A DNA stretch of 64,000 nt from Salvator merianae (GCA_003586115.2 QVOM02000021.1:12877898-12941897); one strand, 5' to 3'. Shown: positions 21,760-34,090, counted from the first letter of the stretch. Notes: generated from the letters alone by a model not told the origin. Translations and numbers: made by a program.

Positions 21760-23630
21760 GGGTGATCTGATCTCTGAAATATAGAATTCAGTACTGGTCA
21801 AGCTACATCTTTTACCAACAACAAAAAGCAGAACACCTAATCCACACACTTTCCAGTGAGTATATCTTGTAGATTAGAACCACTGAACGAAAGAAGTAGG
21901 GAAGCATAGAAGGGCAGCAAGATGAAAACCTTTGTTGCATCTGTCTAAAATATTTTCAGGTACCTGACTTGGATAAAAATAACCAAGGTTTTCAATCTCA
22001 GTAACTCGTTTTCCTTCCTCATGTATCTGTTTTCTGGTGCTGCAGTGGTAAAATTAAAGTTGGGTTTTCTGAAGAATTTTAAAATGGAGATTTTTTTCTG
22101 AGAATTTTTTTCCCCACTGCAAATTAAGCTAATTTGCATAGACTAATTTGCCCTGGAACATTTTCTGAGTCCCTAGTCAAGGATTTAATTTAGCATGTTT
22201 AGTTTAACTGTATGTAGTAAGCTTTAGCAAAACACTCTGTGCTGATGTTATAGCCACAACTTATTTGAGAGGAAAATACTAAAACATGCTTAATATGACT
22301 TAGGTAAAGTTGCTTTATGCAGAACATTTTATTGAAATGCTTGTAAATATTAAAATACAATAGCATCTTGCTAAACAGTTTTTAAATGAAAAAAAGACAA
22401 CTGAAAATTGTTTATAAGTTAATAGTGCTTATAACTGGAAAACTGGCAATGGCATGGAAGAGAGGTAGAGGAGAGCATATGGAGATTGAAGAAACATGTT
22501 TCCACACCTGGTTACTCCAGAAGCATTTAGTGTGTTCTAGGGCACCAGGAAGACTGTTTTGGTCAGTTCACACCCTTAATGCTCACCAACTGGGTGTGCG
22601 TACAAACAACCCATCCAGCGAGTTTCCAGAGTGTCATGTCTGAACCCAGGCATCCATTCCTAGTGACAACAGAACTGGGGGAGGCTTCTGATGGACAGAT
22701 CTGCCCCTCTCCTGGAGCCCCTCTAGCTGAACCAGAATTCTGTCTGCATCCTCCATTGTGTGGCTTCCCTGGTATACATTTCCTCCTGCTATCTGTGTGC
22801 CTGCTGCTCCCTGCCCACCCCCAGGATTGCTGACCCAGGTGTGCTCTGATCCAGACAGCAGCTGCAGGATGATGGTGGCTTCCCTCTGGTTCACCCAAGG
22901 GACAGCCAACCTCACGGAGCTTCCATGGTCAGTGAGTGGAGGCTGGAGCCATACCAGGAAGCTAAGATAGGGCAAGGGATGCCTTGGCAGGCAACAGAGG
23001 CCTAAAAGCTCTGGGGTCTGGCCTGGAGCTCTGGGAAGGGCAGGGCAATTGGCTCCTCCTTCCGGGATCTAGGGCAGCCAGCGGGGTGTTAGGACCCCCA
23101 TCTGGTCACGGAGCTCTAGCTAGTCAAAATGTACTAGTGAGCTGAAAATGCCTCAGCGCTGGGATAATCCAAATATAGGATAGCTTGATTTGGGATGAAA
23201 TAGTCCTGCGATGGAACAGAAAGGCATTTTAGGGTTATTTCCCAAGATGGCTTCCAATTGGATTAAACATCAGGTGTGAACAGCACCCTAGACTGGACTT
23301 TGATTTGTAAATGGATTAAAGTTCATTTCAGCATGCTGAAAGCAGCTCAAATGCAACAGTCCTATTGCCACCCAACAATAAGGGGCTGCTGGTTGGCCCT
23401 GCATGCCCAGCAAAAACATCACTATTGCATAGCATGATTTTGCTTCCTGAATGGAAGCACTTCTGTCTGCTGATGGAAAGACATCTCCTCACTTGGAAGT
23501 AGAGATGGAGGAGGCATCATTTACAGTGGGCACCATGGGCACCTCTCCTGCAGAAACCATCTTGCCGGATAAGTAGAGACTCAACCCTACATTCTGCCTG
23601 GTGTCATTAAGAAGTTGACCAAAACAAAAT
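21760..23630. other. Non-coding DNA, possible unrecognised element
   Basis: No family recognised. The stretch starting 'tagggcacc' at 22538 and ending 'gtgtgaacagcacccta' near 23292 has weakly complementary ends, and could be another non-autonomous element of about 750 bp. I could not confirm a target duplication. Confidence 0.35.
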
Positions 23631-23633
23631 GGC

Positions 23634-23700
23634 TAACTTCTGTGGGGCTGGGCAGAAACTTCTGTGGTGCTGGGCAGAAACTCTCTGGGGCTGGGCAGAA
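23634..23700 (+). repeat. Short tandem repeat, about 22-bp unit, three copies
   Basis: The unit 'aaacttctgtggtgctgggcag' is repeated three times with a few substitutions (for example 23656-23677 and 23678-23698). A (TA)n run follows at 23775-23791. Confidence 0.85.
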
Positions 23701-24864
23701 ACTTTTAGAACAAAAGTTCCAGAGTCTCAGAATTTCCCACAGGCCTTGACGGCTGGAAAAGCAAGAGGTGCCCAGATATATATATATATATACTGTGTCA
23801 ATCCACAAATCCTGCCGCCCAAGTGACCTTTTCCCTAAGTTAAATCTGATTCAGAACTATAGATCATGTTTTCTTTTACATGTAAACAATCAATGGCAGT
23901 ATAATTCATGAGGATTCCTGATGAACTGTTCAAAAATTATGCATTTGTCATACATATTTCATTTTCAAATCAGTGATATACATGGCTTCTGATAGGGCTT
24001 TACTTTGTAAATGGTAAGGGTTTTTTGCCCTCCTAAAGGGGCAGCAGCAGGCATTCACTATTCTGCACAGTAAGAAAGTTGGACTGGAAACAGGAATCAC
24101 TTTGCAAGGCTTCCTGTAGAGCTTCTTTATTCTAAGAGGTTACAACAGGAAGTATAAAGAGTGGTCCTTTTTTCCCTTTTCTTTAAAGTTGTGTAGTTCC
24201 CCCTGAGCTCAGTAAAGCTGTAAGGGAGGACATGTGGGTGTGCCTGTAGATATGTAGATATGTGTGCTTACAATGCTGTGAAAGAATATTTCCTGATTTC
24301 TTTGCAGTTTTGCATATTTGTCACACGTAATTGTTTCAGATCTTCAGACAAAATGCAATATGAGTCAAAGGCATGTCTTCCAAAAGGTTCCACCTTTGAC
24401 TCATCAGAACATTCTCTCAATAAGCATTGGAGTCATCAAGGTGTTTCTTGGCAAATGTGAGACTAGTCTTTATGTTCCTCTACGTTAGCAGGTAATTTCA
24501 CCAAGCGATGGATACTGTTTTTCCCTACTTCCATGGATACTGTTTTTCCCCACCATCTTTCTAACAGTGGGATCATGAACACGGACCTGATCTAAGGTGA
24601 GGAAGGGCTGCAGTTCCTTAGACGTTTGTCTGGTTTTTTTGTGATTTCCTGAATGAGTTGTCACATTCTTGGAGAAATTTTCAGAGCAGCCACTTCTGGG
24701 AAGAGTCATCACTGTTCCAAATTTTCTCCAGATTTGGAGATAATGGCTGTCATTGTGGTTCACTGGCATCCCAGAGCCTTAGAAATGCCTTTGTAACTCT
24801 TCCTAGACTGATATATTTCAATAACTTTATTTCTCATCTCTTCTAGAATGTCTTTTGATCACAG
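23700..24864. other. Non-coding DNA, no feature seen
   Basis: Apart from the (TA)n run near 23780, no repeat family or exon is recognised. Two adjacent copies of 'ggatactgtttttcccna' occur near 24507 and 24534. Confidence 0.5.
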
Positions 24865-25100
24865 CATAGTGTGTATCAATGGCTACTAGAATAGATGCCC
24901 AGGTGCCACCTCCAGGTTGGAGAGACGGGCAGATGCCCCTAAAGGCCATTTACAGGGAGTCGATAGCAGGTGAAGGTTTTGCCTTTTTATTCTGCTTGAG
25001 AATGCCCAGAAGTGATTGGTGGGCCACTGTGTGAGACAGGATGGTAGACTAGATGAGCCATGGCCCAATCCAGCAGGGCTCCTCTTATATTCTTATGCTG
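24865..25100 (+). mobile_element. CR1-like LINE 3' end
   Basis: Shares 'atcaatggctactag', 'gtgaaggttttgcctttt', 'gtagactagatgagccatgg' and the end 'ctcctcttatattcttatg' with the other CR1-like tails. The terminal TTATGTTC-type repeat is short. Confidence 0.85.
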
Positions 25101-25485
25101 CTTGATGAGATCTTTTAGCTTATTCCACATTGCTCCAAATATTCCATCTAAGTGATGATTGGATTCAACAGGGCAGGCAGTAATCAGAGTGTCTAGTCTG
25201 ATCAAATCCAATTATCAATTAAGTTTGGTTCATTAGTTGACTGAGTAACTAAAGAGGGCAGTTACATTTTTCACATAAGTGCTATAGGTGTTTGATAACT
25301 TTTTTTCGTACAGTAAAGAAAATAATTATTTGAGAGCTGTATTTTGCATTTGCTAGGTCATTTTTGTCTCATATTGAATTTTATATGAATTATTATATTG
25401 AACTGAATTTGAAGATCCGAAACAAGTGTGACAAATATACAACAACAGAAGAAAACAGAAAGAGGCAAATATTTTTCCATGGCAC

Positions 25486-25511
25486 TATACATACATGCAC
25501 GTGCGCGCACG

Positions 25512-25543
<32 letters not shown>
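25486..25543. repeat. Alternating purine-pyrimidine (CA/CG)n repeat
   Basis: Every step from 25486 to 25543 alternates purine and pyrimidine, from 'tatacatacatgcacgtgcg' through a GCAC-rich part to a pure (CA)n run. This is a polymorphic microsatellite type and a strong sequence match for Z-DNA formation. Confidence 0.95.
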
Positions 25544-25544
<1 letters not shown>

Positions 25545-25799
25545 CATGTCTGGTCCATTTCTTTAATCAGGCTCTGGGGACATCACCCCAAGAGCATTTA
25601 AGCTGCTTCTTTGCTGGCAGGTGGGAGTGAGCAAAACCTTTGAAGGAGTGGTTCACTTGCCCACTGGGAGGGGTTTCCATAATATTCCAACAGACTAGGG
25701 ATCCCCTAGCTTGGAAGGTAGGTTGCTGATGGTGAGCTTGGGAGCCACTTCAGGCTCTGGACTCCCTGCTGTACCAAGCATATCTGGAAATCAAAACAT

Positions 25800-26060
25800 T
25801 TGCATCCCACCCTTCACCTGGAGATCCCAGGGCAGGTCACAATGTACAATAAATCATTCACTAAAACATATTTAAAATACAACCCATTCAACCTCCCTCC
25901 CACCCTGGTAAGACTACATTCAGAAGAACTGATGTACCTCCACTGTGAGGCTATTCCAAAGCTGGAGGGCCACCACAGACAAGGCCCTCTTGTCTGCCAC
26001 AGCCCCTCACACCTCCAAGGGTAGCAGAACTATAAGAAGGCCCTTAGATTGTGGGATATT
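25800..26060 (-). mobile_element. LINE-derived 3' region fragment
   Basis: 'gagatcccagggcaggtcacaa' then A-rich sequence and 'aaagctggagggccaccaca', 'aaggccctcttgtctgccac' resemble the reverse of L2-like 3' untranslated sequence. A similar block occurs at 47060-47130. It is eroded and has no coding capacity. Confidence 0.5.
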
Positions 26061-27380
26061 TATTCTAAAGAAGAATTAACTGATGACTGTAGTGTCATAG
26101 AAGCTGTTAGAATCTTTTGAGGAAAATCTGGATTATACAATTCCATTCCGGAAAGCTTGCTTTCTGACAGAAAAAGCAGCAAATGGCTCCATATTAGTGA
26201 TTCATTTAAATCAATCCAAAGTGACTGGGGAGGGGTGTTTCCAGGTGTTAATTTTTATAGCTTTCCTCCTCTGTCTTGAGGGAATGGCTGCATTCCAAGG
26301 TATCCACTCCTCTCTTAGAGCTATCTCCATAAAATACGGCAGTTCATTTCTCCACTGTTACTCATGGTTCACATTGGCTCCAGGAACTGCTGCTTGGCAC
26401 ACATATGGAGACAACACCCAAACCTGTGAGACAAGGATCAGAAAGTTCGCATCATAGGGTAGCTTGGAATTGAGTAAAAGGTGTGGGCCAGAGAAGTGGC
26501 AATGAATGAAAGAACAAAATACAGTGTAATAAGCTAAAGAATGGAGAGACTGCAGGAGTCTAACTTAGTAATCCTGACAAATAGGGCTAGCTCTAGCGGT
26601 TCAGATGTCCAAAGCCAGGAGGCAGTGCCTGAACCCCTAAGGGCTGGGAGAGGGGAGCTGGCCTAGGATGTACTGGGTCTGAGGGCAGTCAGCAGCCAGT
26701 GGGCAAGCCAGACAAGTCAGACACTCACTCAGCTGCTTTTTGAATGCTCAGAACAGTGAATCATGGTGGGGGTGGGGGTGACCTATAGGTAGGACAGGAG
26801 GAGCAAGGTCACTCTGCTCCATGCCAGGCCTGAGCTCAGCACCCTCTGTGGTCACACCACTTGCAATGCCCTCAAACCAGTGGTGTTTACAAAACTACCA
26901 GATACCCTCCTACTGTAAGGGTAATTGACTGGTTGTTCTCTATCACTGACCTTCTCAATGGCCTGGAAGTATCTGAATGGGGAAAACCTTTCCCAATATG
27001 CACACTTTGAACACTACCAGTTTGTAAGAGAAAAAAATAAAAGGTCATCAAGAGGAGGTTTGCAGATGTATAAGATTCCTAAGATCCTTGTTGGCGCCCT
27101 GGAGATCTGATATAGGAACAATAGATTTCTTTCAAATATTACTGAACAGCTAGTCCCTTCAAATTTTACTACTGATTATGTTGGCTTGAGCCGGTGGGTG
27201 TTCCATCTCAGTAACATCTTGAGTGCTTCAGATCAACCATTTCTGATTTAAAGAGAGCCTTCCCCCTAAGCTCAGTCTGGATTTAATATAAGTAATGCAG
27301 AACATTAGAACCTGGAGCTTTTCACCATTTAGGCAAGTGGTGGTCTGAGGAGGTTGCCAATTCTTTCTCCATTTTTATGA
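26061..27380. other. Non-coding DNA, no feature seen
   Basis: No recognised repeat family. A G-rich 'gtgggggtgggggtg' run lies near 26765. Confidence 0.45.
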
Positions 27381-27387
27381 TCCAGCT

Positions 27388-27543
27388 TTAAGCCCAAGTG
27401 TTCACACCCCACGCAAAGCACGCCATGGCTGTTCGCGCAGCCTCTGGGCCTCCGTATTGCCGCATCAGGTCGCGTGAACAGCCATGGCGCACTTTGCATA
27501 GGGCGCGAACACCCGGGCTTAAAGCCAACAGCTGCTGCTGTTT
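27388..27543. mobile_element. hAT-type MITE, CAGCGG family, palindromic copy
   Basis: Arms 'tttaagcccaagtgttcac' and 'gggcgcgaacacccgggctt' are inverted, with 'gcacgccatggctgttcgcg' matched by 'gtgaacagccatggcgcac'. The right end is CAGCTGCTGCTG; the left end has lost several bases. The interior is GC- and CpG-rich. Confidence 0.8.
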
Positions 27544-28200
27544 ATTAGGAGTGTTCAGTGGATTGGGACAATCCAAGCTGCTACTGTTTTGTTTTTTATC
27601 TTTTTGCTCCCTAGCTGCGGCCTAAGCCAGGACATGGAGGCAAGACTTGATGTAATCCACCCCTGCATCGTGCCAAACCACCATACCCCAGTGAGATGGC
27701 TCAGCCAGCTCACCAACCCAAATCATACCAACCTTTTGCAGGCTGGCAGAACCAGCTCAGTGTGGTCCAGATAGGTGAACCAGATGAACCAGCAACCTGG
27801 GGATACAGCAGCTGGCATGACATGGGGGCAGATTATGCCGAAACTTTCCTCTGCTCTCTGGTTCAGGATGCAGCGAGGAAGCAAAACAAAGAAAAACAAT
27901 TTGTAGTTGGAGAGGGCAAACCGCTACACACGCTTACATGGTATTGTAACCGATGAAAAGTGCGGGGAGAGAGTCCTTATATCAGCCTTGACCAATCTAG
28001 TGCTCTTAAAAATGATATAAGCTACATTGAAACAATCTCCATGGATACAGGATTTATTTTTATGACAGATAAGTGAATGGCAAGCATTTTTAGGCAAAAA
28101 AAAGAGTTGAGTGTTGCACTCATGGATGTTACTGAATACAGAGAGAATGAAATATGTTCCCTGCTACTGATGACCCAACTGAGAATCAAACCTTGTTCTA

Positions 28201-28668
28201 GGGCCTTTTCACACTTTCCACCATAGAACAGGATCATTAACTTGTTCTACGGTGGAACAGACCTCATAGCACTGAGATCATCTGCACTGCAAGGCCTTGG
28301 AAAAGATTGGTGACAGGATACCAGCATTCACACTGCAAATGCTGGTATTCTGTGTCATGGCAGCGTCCAGGAAACCTCTGACCAGCAATGGCATGTGATG
28401 TCACAGTCACAGCTGTGACATGCAAAGGCACAGTCGCAGCTGCACCACGCCACTCTGCATTCACACCCAGCAATGGGTGCAAATGCATTGTGCTCGGAGT
28501 AGTATAGCTGCTTCCGATACACTGTGGAGCACAATTTTGTGCTCCACAGCAAGTAGCAATCAGGAACATCTGTAGTCTGCTCCCGAACACCAGGCCTTCC
28601 ATGAAATGCGGAAGCACTTGACTAGTGAGCATCCCTGACCCTCATTAGTGTCAAGTGCAAAAAGGCCC
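28201..28668 (+). mobile_element. 'GGGCCTTTTCGCACTT' group element, subfamily 1
   Basis: It starts GGGCCTTTTCACACTTTCC and ends AAGTGCAAAAAGGCCC. Just inside the left end is a short hairpin, 'ccatagaacaggatcat' against 'cttgttctacgg'. The interior follows 56866-57170 and 62734-63194 ('actgcaaggccttggaa', 'cactgcaaatgctgg', 'tgtggagcacaa'). The minus-strand 122-codon frame is transposon sequence. Confidence 0.85.
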
Positions 28669-28805
28669 CTTGCTTCCTCAGTCATTGTCTTTTTCCCCTA
28701 CAAAGCTATTTTGAGTATGTTTCTTGGCCATTAGAGTTTGGCAAACAGTATATACATCAATCATATATAACCTTATATGCATACAGAACATATACAACAC
28801 GGCCA

Positions 28806-28926
28806 CAGTTGAGAAACCTGAGCTTTCCACATGCCTTAGATTACAGCTCTCATCATCCATTCCTGAACATTAGCCTTGCTGTTGGAGCCCAACAGGGTCT
28901 GAAGGGCCAGAGGTTCCCCATCCATG
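28806..28926. mobile_element. Palindromic hAT-like MITE, 'ggggaacct' family
   Basis: Left end CAGTTGAGAAACCTGAG and, inward from the right, CATGGATGGGGAACCTCTGG. Inner blocks 'tacagctctcatcatcc' and 'agggtctgaagggccag' match the 14533-14645 copy. No convincing target duplication is visible. Confidence 0.55.
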
Positions 28927-29399
28927 ATTCAGAGAATTTTATGTGACAGAAACGAGAAGGTTTAACTTTGGCTGGATTATACCCTGTTAGTCTGTAAAGC
29001 AAATAATTTCATGCTTACATTTCAAGACATAGAAGTTCTCTTGCTATAGGCTGTCAAAGAGGGGAAATAAACACACATAAAATTCCCCAGGCAAGTATAA
29101 ACACTTTTTGCAAACAAAGCAGGCCAAATGAAATATACTTCCTTAGCTAATGTAATCAAGATTTTGCTAGCTATGCCCATGAGGGAAAAAACATACCAAG
29201 GACACTAGGTGAGGCAACAACCAAGATATCAACACAGCAGATTAGGCCTAGCAAAAGGAAGTATGGGAAGTTCCACCGTAGAAGGCTTCCTGAACTTGGT
29301 CTATTTCCCTGCAGGCATTTTGCCGTTATGCTAAGGAGCATCCTCAGCGAACCTTCTACCATGGAACACTGCAACCCTGAGCTACCAATACTCCAGCGG

Positions 29400-29491
29400 C
29401 GGCCCGTGCCTTTAAGGGTGGGTGTTCGCGCGAGTGCCATGGCGGTTCGCGGGGCCTCCGGGCCTCCGTAGTGACACAGCAGGTCGCTAAA
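29400..29491 (+). mobile_element. Half copy of the palindromic hAT CAGCGG MITE
   Basis: Starts CAGCGGCGGCCCGTG and is nearly identical to the left arm of 36922-37112 through 'acacagcaggtcgct'. It then stops at the position corresponding to the palindrome centre and the whole second arm is missing. A small perfect hairpin, 'cattatcataaacatgataatg', follows at the break. Confidence 0.85.
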
Positions 29492-29549
29492 CATTATCAT
29501 AAACATGATAATGAAGTATGGGGAGTTTTCCTTCAATTAGGCAGCAGTC

Positions 29550-30155
29550 TCCTCCACTATCTTGCCACTCGCTACGTGCAGCTTGAATTCAGGCAACAGC
29601 TGACTCGCAAGCTTAAGGGAGTTCGGGAATCAAATTCTTCAACAAGTTGACATTTGATGTTGGATTAGCAAGTGGGGATTGCAGCCCGTTTCAGAAGGCT
29701 AAGCAGAATTAGAGCTACTGTTAGAGGCTCTGGAAGAAAAGAAAAAAGCCAGAGGGCAAATTTTACCGTGCTGTAGTTTGATCCCCTGAGTGCTCAGATT
29801 AGGCAGGTACTTCATCTAAATAAAGTTAAGACAATGGTTCTCCAGCTGAGAAAGCAGATACCAGATCACGTTGGAAGTGTAATGTGTATTCCACAGCTAT
29901 AGAAGTAAAGAGCATTGATTATGCACCATTGGGATACAATATTTTGGACAAGGGAGAATAATTTATGCTGCCACATTGGGAGGGGAAGGGAAGGATTTGC
30001 TTTGTTCTAATAAATGTTTTCTACAGTTCGTCACAGGAAGTTATTATACTGTTATTGATATTAGTGTTTGGTTTTTTTTAAACTTAGTTTAACCATTTGT
30101 AATCTGCTCAGAGCACAGAGTTAACTGGGGCAGTGTGCCAGTGTCAGAAGCAGAT
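29550..30155. other. Non-coding DNA, no feature seen
   Basis: No recognised repeat or exon between the half hAT MITE and the next palindromic MITE. Confidence 0.5.
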
Positions 30156-30160
30156 ACCAA

Positions 30161-30295
30161 CTGAATCCAGATGTCGCTTACTTATTCTGCTATATTTGGA
30201 TATTCCAGAATAAAGCATGAATGTTCTCGAATATCCAGGCTTTATTCTGGAATATCAAAACATAGCAGAATAAATAAGCAACATCTGGATGCAGC
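30161..30295. mobile_element. AT-rich palindromic MITE, copy 1
   Basis: Both arms carry 'cttattctgctatatttgg' and its reverse, and the element ends in 'catctggatgcagc'. The copy folds back on itself almost completely. Sister copies lie at 35861-35968 and 57322-57459. Confidence 0.85.
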
Positions 30296-30909
30296 TACCA
30301 TCAGTTATTCTATGAGAAGTTCAGGTGGGGAGGAGTGCCCATATCAAAATACAGACAAAGGAAGTCCAGGAACTGTGGCACTGTCAGTGATCATAGAGAT
30401 TTCTAACAAAGAGGCCAGTACCAGAAAACAATCATAATTCCCAAAGTCATCTAAGAAGGAACTGTGTCATTGATGGCTGCCTCCACAGAAAGGCAGAAAT
30501 CTTGGCTTCTCTTGAAAAGCTGGCCTCTCATTGACTTTTATGAGGCCACCTACATTGTCATGGCTGCGGCATGACCTTTCCCGGTCATGGGTCATAAATC
30601 GTGATTGAAACCTCTTTCTTACAAGACATTACTGGACTCCACACCACTCACCAGACTAGGGGTGCTTTGAATAAAAGGGTGCACCAAAAATGGAAATTCC
30701 CACTCTTGGATTGTGTCGCCATCTCCAGGGTCTCAGAGCTGGGATGGGCTAGAACTGGAGATACCTCCAGATGGCAGGAGACAATAGGAGATCTAAACAA
30801 GATCCTGTGATTGTCTCTTGTTGTATCCCATCAAGCGTGAGGAGCAACCCTTAGGAGGGACTACCAGAAGTCAGCCAAGTGCTTACTACCTTTCTTTTGT
30901 TGGCCAGCT

Positions 30910-31250
30910 TCCAGGAAGGATGTGCATGGGGGAAAAAATCATTTTTGATTCATTTTTGAATGACAACCTGCATTTTCACTTTGTCAATGAATTTTGTTGT
31001 CAAAAATGCATTTTTCGCATTCATTTTCACATTTTTTGCAATGTTTTCCCATTGAAAATGCCATTTTCATGGTTTAAACACAGCAAAAAATGTGAAAATT
31101 TGATTAACTTCGTTTTTGTAAAGAAAGTAAGGTTTTTGGTTTTCGATCAAAAACTAAATGCGAAAAAAGTCATTTTTGTTTCAATGTGAAAATTTGCGAA
31201 AATGAAATTTTGTACAAATTGTTGAATGTGAATCACAATTTGCATATCCC
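30910..31250. mobile_element. AT-rich element with 'gatgtgca' ends
   Basis: Left 'ggatgtgcatg' and right 'gcatatccct' are degenerate inverted ends, similar to the hAT terminus CAGGGATGTGCA. The flanking 8-mers AGCTTCCA and AGCTTCCT match at 7 of 8. The interior is a mosaic of 'catttt' and 'aaaatg' runs in both orientations, which leaves a long open frame (30818-31189) that I consider accidental. Confidence 0.6.
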
Positions 31251-31671
31251 TAGCTTCCTATATTCCCCCTTGGGCCAATCATGTAAGCTGCTCACCAGGC
31301 ATGAAGGTAAGCAGGGCTATTATGGGAAACCTGGCACCACTGCTTGATTTTTCCCATAATAGAATAGCAATACACTTTTTGCGCATTACTCTTGGCACTA
31401 CAATGGGAATGCCTTGGGTATGTCTGGACTTCCCAATGTAGGGTTACCAGTTTTACCTCATGTCTGGAGGCACATCCATTTGCTGGGTTATGCCCGTTTG
31501 CTCCCCACAATCTCCAGAGAACCAAAAGTTACACAGACTGCTGTCTAAACACAGCAATAATTGGAGAAATGCCTGCTGTGTTCTATTAAAGAGAAAAAAG
31601 GAAGTTCAGAATATGGTAAACATGCTAGCAGTTCTTTCTACATTTACTAGAGTGCCAGTCAATCAGATAGT

Positions 31672-31850
31672 CTGTGTGATGCAGTGATCAGAAGTTTGGA
31701 CTGGAGTCAAGAAGACGAGGGTTCAGATCCCCACTCAGGCATATCATTTGTCCCATGGGTCAGTTACTGTCTCTCAACTGAGTCTTTCTCACAGCATTGT
31801 TGTGATGGTAAAATGAGGAGAAGAATTACATCCACTAGAATGGCAAAAAA
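31672..31850 (+). mobile_element. MIR/CORE-type tRNA-derived SINE
   Basis: An A-box-like 'tgatgcagtgatcaga' (31678-31693) is followed by a B box 'gggttcagatccc' (31719-31731) at the spacing of a tRNA-like RNA polymerase III promoter. The downstream 'gggtcagttactgtctctca' and 'ttgttgtgatggtaaaatga' match the CORE region of MIR-type SINEs. The copy is old and its tail is not distinct. Confidence 0.8.
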
Positions 31851-31859
31851 TAAATGCAA

Positions 31860-32948
31860 GAACTACAATGGGCTATTTTACTGCTCCCTTTTTATCCCCT
31901 TCCTAATCATTTCTGTTGCTGCCTATTTTTCTTCTTTCTGCTAGGACACAAAGACCCCTTTAGACAATAAACTCCTCCAACGAGAGGCAGGATACCACCC
32001 CATTTCACACATTTCTTTCCTAAAGTAGAGGGAGATGAATCAAGAGGCAGGAATGGCTTTGAGAAGGCAGGCAAATTAGTGGGGGCAATGTGACATATAA
32101 TTCACTCAGAAGAGAGATGTTAATGTAATAAGTGGAATCCCACTCCCAGGACTAGGATTTGCCTTTTTTTTAATACTATGTCTTCAGCTTAAGGGTCCCA
32201 ATAGGCTTCACATTCATCACCTCAATCATTCTTACCCATGGGTTTGTGGGACATGCAATAAAGGCATGATCCACATGGGTGCCTAAGGCACCATCTAGGC
32301 ATTCAGGAACCTGGGTGTCCATACATGTTGGTGCACAGGGGCCTGTGTGTAAAGATGTTTCTGCCCCCTAAGGCTCCAGAATTGCTGCACCTCCTGGCTG
32401 AAGTGACCTCCTAATAAACCAGGCCAAAGAACTGCAAGGTCACTTCAGTCAGAGAGGAAGTCACCTTCTTTCCCTGTGTGAATGCCTAGGGAAGGAAGAC
32501 CATTTGAGGGCTGATGCTGATGCCAGGACTTCTTGCTGTGGACCTAAAATGGCTAACTTCTGAAGCCATTTCTGGTCCTCCAAAAGGAATCCCAGTAGTG
32601 TCCTTGTAGTTCCACTTGCACCCATAAGGTGCACAGTGTCTGTGCACCACTTCAGTCACTTCTGTAGCAGCTCTGAGTGTCTCCTCCCAGATCCTAATCC
32701 CTTTCAGTCTGGATGGATGGAGCCACATTGGATTTACCTCCCCAAGTCCTAGCTGACATGGCCACTAGTTACAGATAATGCAGACTGCAATGCAGCAACA
32801 GCTTCCACTTCTGTTTTAACAACCCTGTGAGATGTGTAGTAGAATATCTGCCTTGCATCCCAGTTTTCAGTGTCTCATGAGAAGAAGCAATGGCAAACCA
32901 CCTCCACAGATGTGTTTACCATGGAGTCTCTCACAGCTGAGCTTCAAA
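31860..32948. other. Non-coding DNA, possible SINE fragment
   Basis: Mostly unrecognised. The stretch 32826-32940 ('agcaatggcaaaccacctcc') resembles the body of the SINE at 45461-45664 but is too short to call firmly. Confidence 0.35.
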
Positions 32949-33447
32949 GGGCCTGTTCACACTTGATGTTAGCAAGCATCTAGGATGCTTGAAAATCAAA
33001 TGCGTTCACACCATAAGACAGCCGAAGCGACAAGAAGCAGTATTCAACCACTCCCAATCATTTCTAACCCCTGGAGCAGAAAATTGTAGTCTGGAACCTT
33101 ACCAGGAGCTCATAGTGAGCTTCAGGTAAGGGACCATTCACACTTACCTTTGGTGGGGCATCCATCTTGGGTGTGATCTGCTCATCATGCATGCATGATC
33201 ACACAATCGCACATGTGTGACCGGCTGATTGCGCATGCATATGCCTGCATGCTGCGTGGGTCTGCCAGTCGCCATGACAGCGGCCGGATGCTTCCCGGAT
33301 GTTGCTGTGGTGAGGATTGGGTACGGTTACCTGTGTTCACACCATGAACACTGGTAGCCAGCTTCAGGTCCAGTTTTCAGCCACACAGTGCGGATAGTGT
33401 CTACGCTGTATGGTAAAGTACTACGCTAGTGTAGTGCAAAAACAGCC
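32949..33447 (+). mobile_element. 'GGGCCTTTTCGCACTT' group element, subfamily 2
   Basis: Starts GGGCCTGTTCACACTTG and ends GTGCAAAAACAGCC. The interior is the inverted partner of 17154-17612. It contains several 'atgcatgatc' style short palindromes around 33185-33245. No coding capacity. Confidence 0.82.
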
Positions 33448-34090
33448 ACAGACTGCTTTACCTTTTCAAGGTATGTTAGTTTTGTTCTCCCCATAGTGCA
33501 GGTGATCTGCAGGTGAAGTTAAGAATTGGCTGCTTGTATAGCACAATGCAAGGAGCAGAGACATAAATGAATCTATGGTACCATGCCAACTTATCTCCTG
33601 ATCAGGATCACATCAAAACAAACTGAAAAGATGTGATAGAAACCAAAAGTTAATGCCCTGCATTTAATGCCCGGGAATACAAAGATCATAGTCTTATACA
33701 TAGCTTTCTCAACCTGCTATGCTGGAACTGTCATAACATTAAGAAACGAATTTCAAATGAAGAACAGCTGACAAACCTACCTGGTCACAGTATCTGGCAG
33801 ATTTACAATGCATGCAATATCTAAGCAAATTCATTTCATGTCATTTTATTATTTCAGGATTTATTTTGCGTTCCTCCTCAGCTTACAAAATCAGCTTGTG
33901 GAATTGTTTACCAGTATCAGTGAGATGATAACCGTGGAAAGGAGATAAAATAAAAACAGAAATTGTTTTCCGCTGTGAATTTTGCAATAGCTTACATTGT
34001 ATTTGTACAGACTTCTGTTCATAAACGCTTTGAATTCACAAAACAGTGTACAGGGTCTAATGCAAGGTGTTGGTTTAAACATATAAAACC
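33448..34090. other. Non-coding DNA, no feature seen
   Basis: AT-rich DNA with no recognised repeat or exon. Confidence 0.5.

Noticed and set aside
30818..31189. 123-codon open frame as a gene
   Set aside because: The residues are low-complexity F/K/N-rich and come from the AT-rich repeated interior of a hAT-like element.
31678..31731. tRNA gene
   Set aside because: The promoter boxes belong to a MIR/CORE-type SINE; no tRNA fold is evident.
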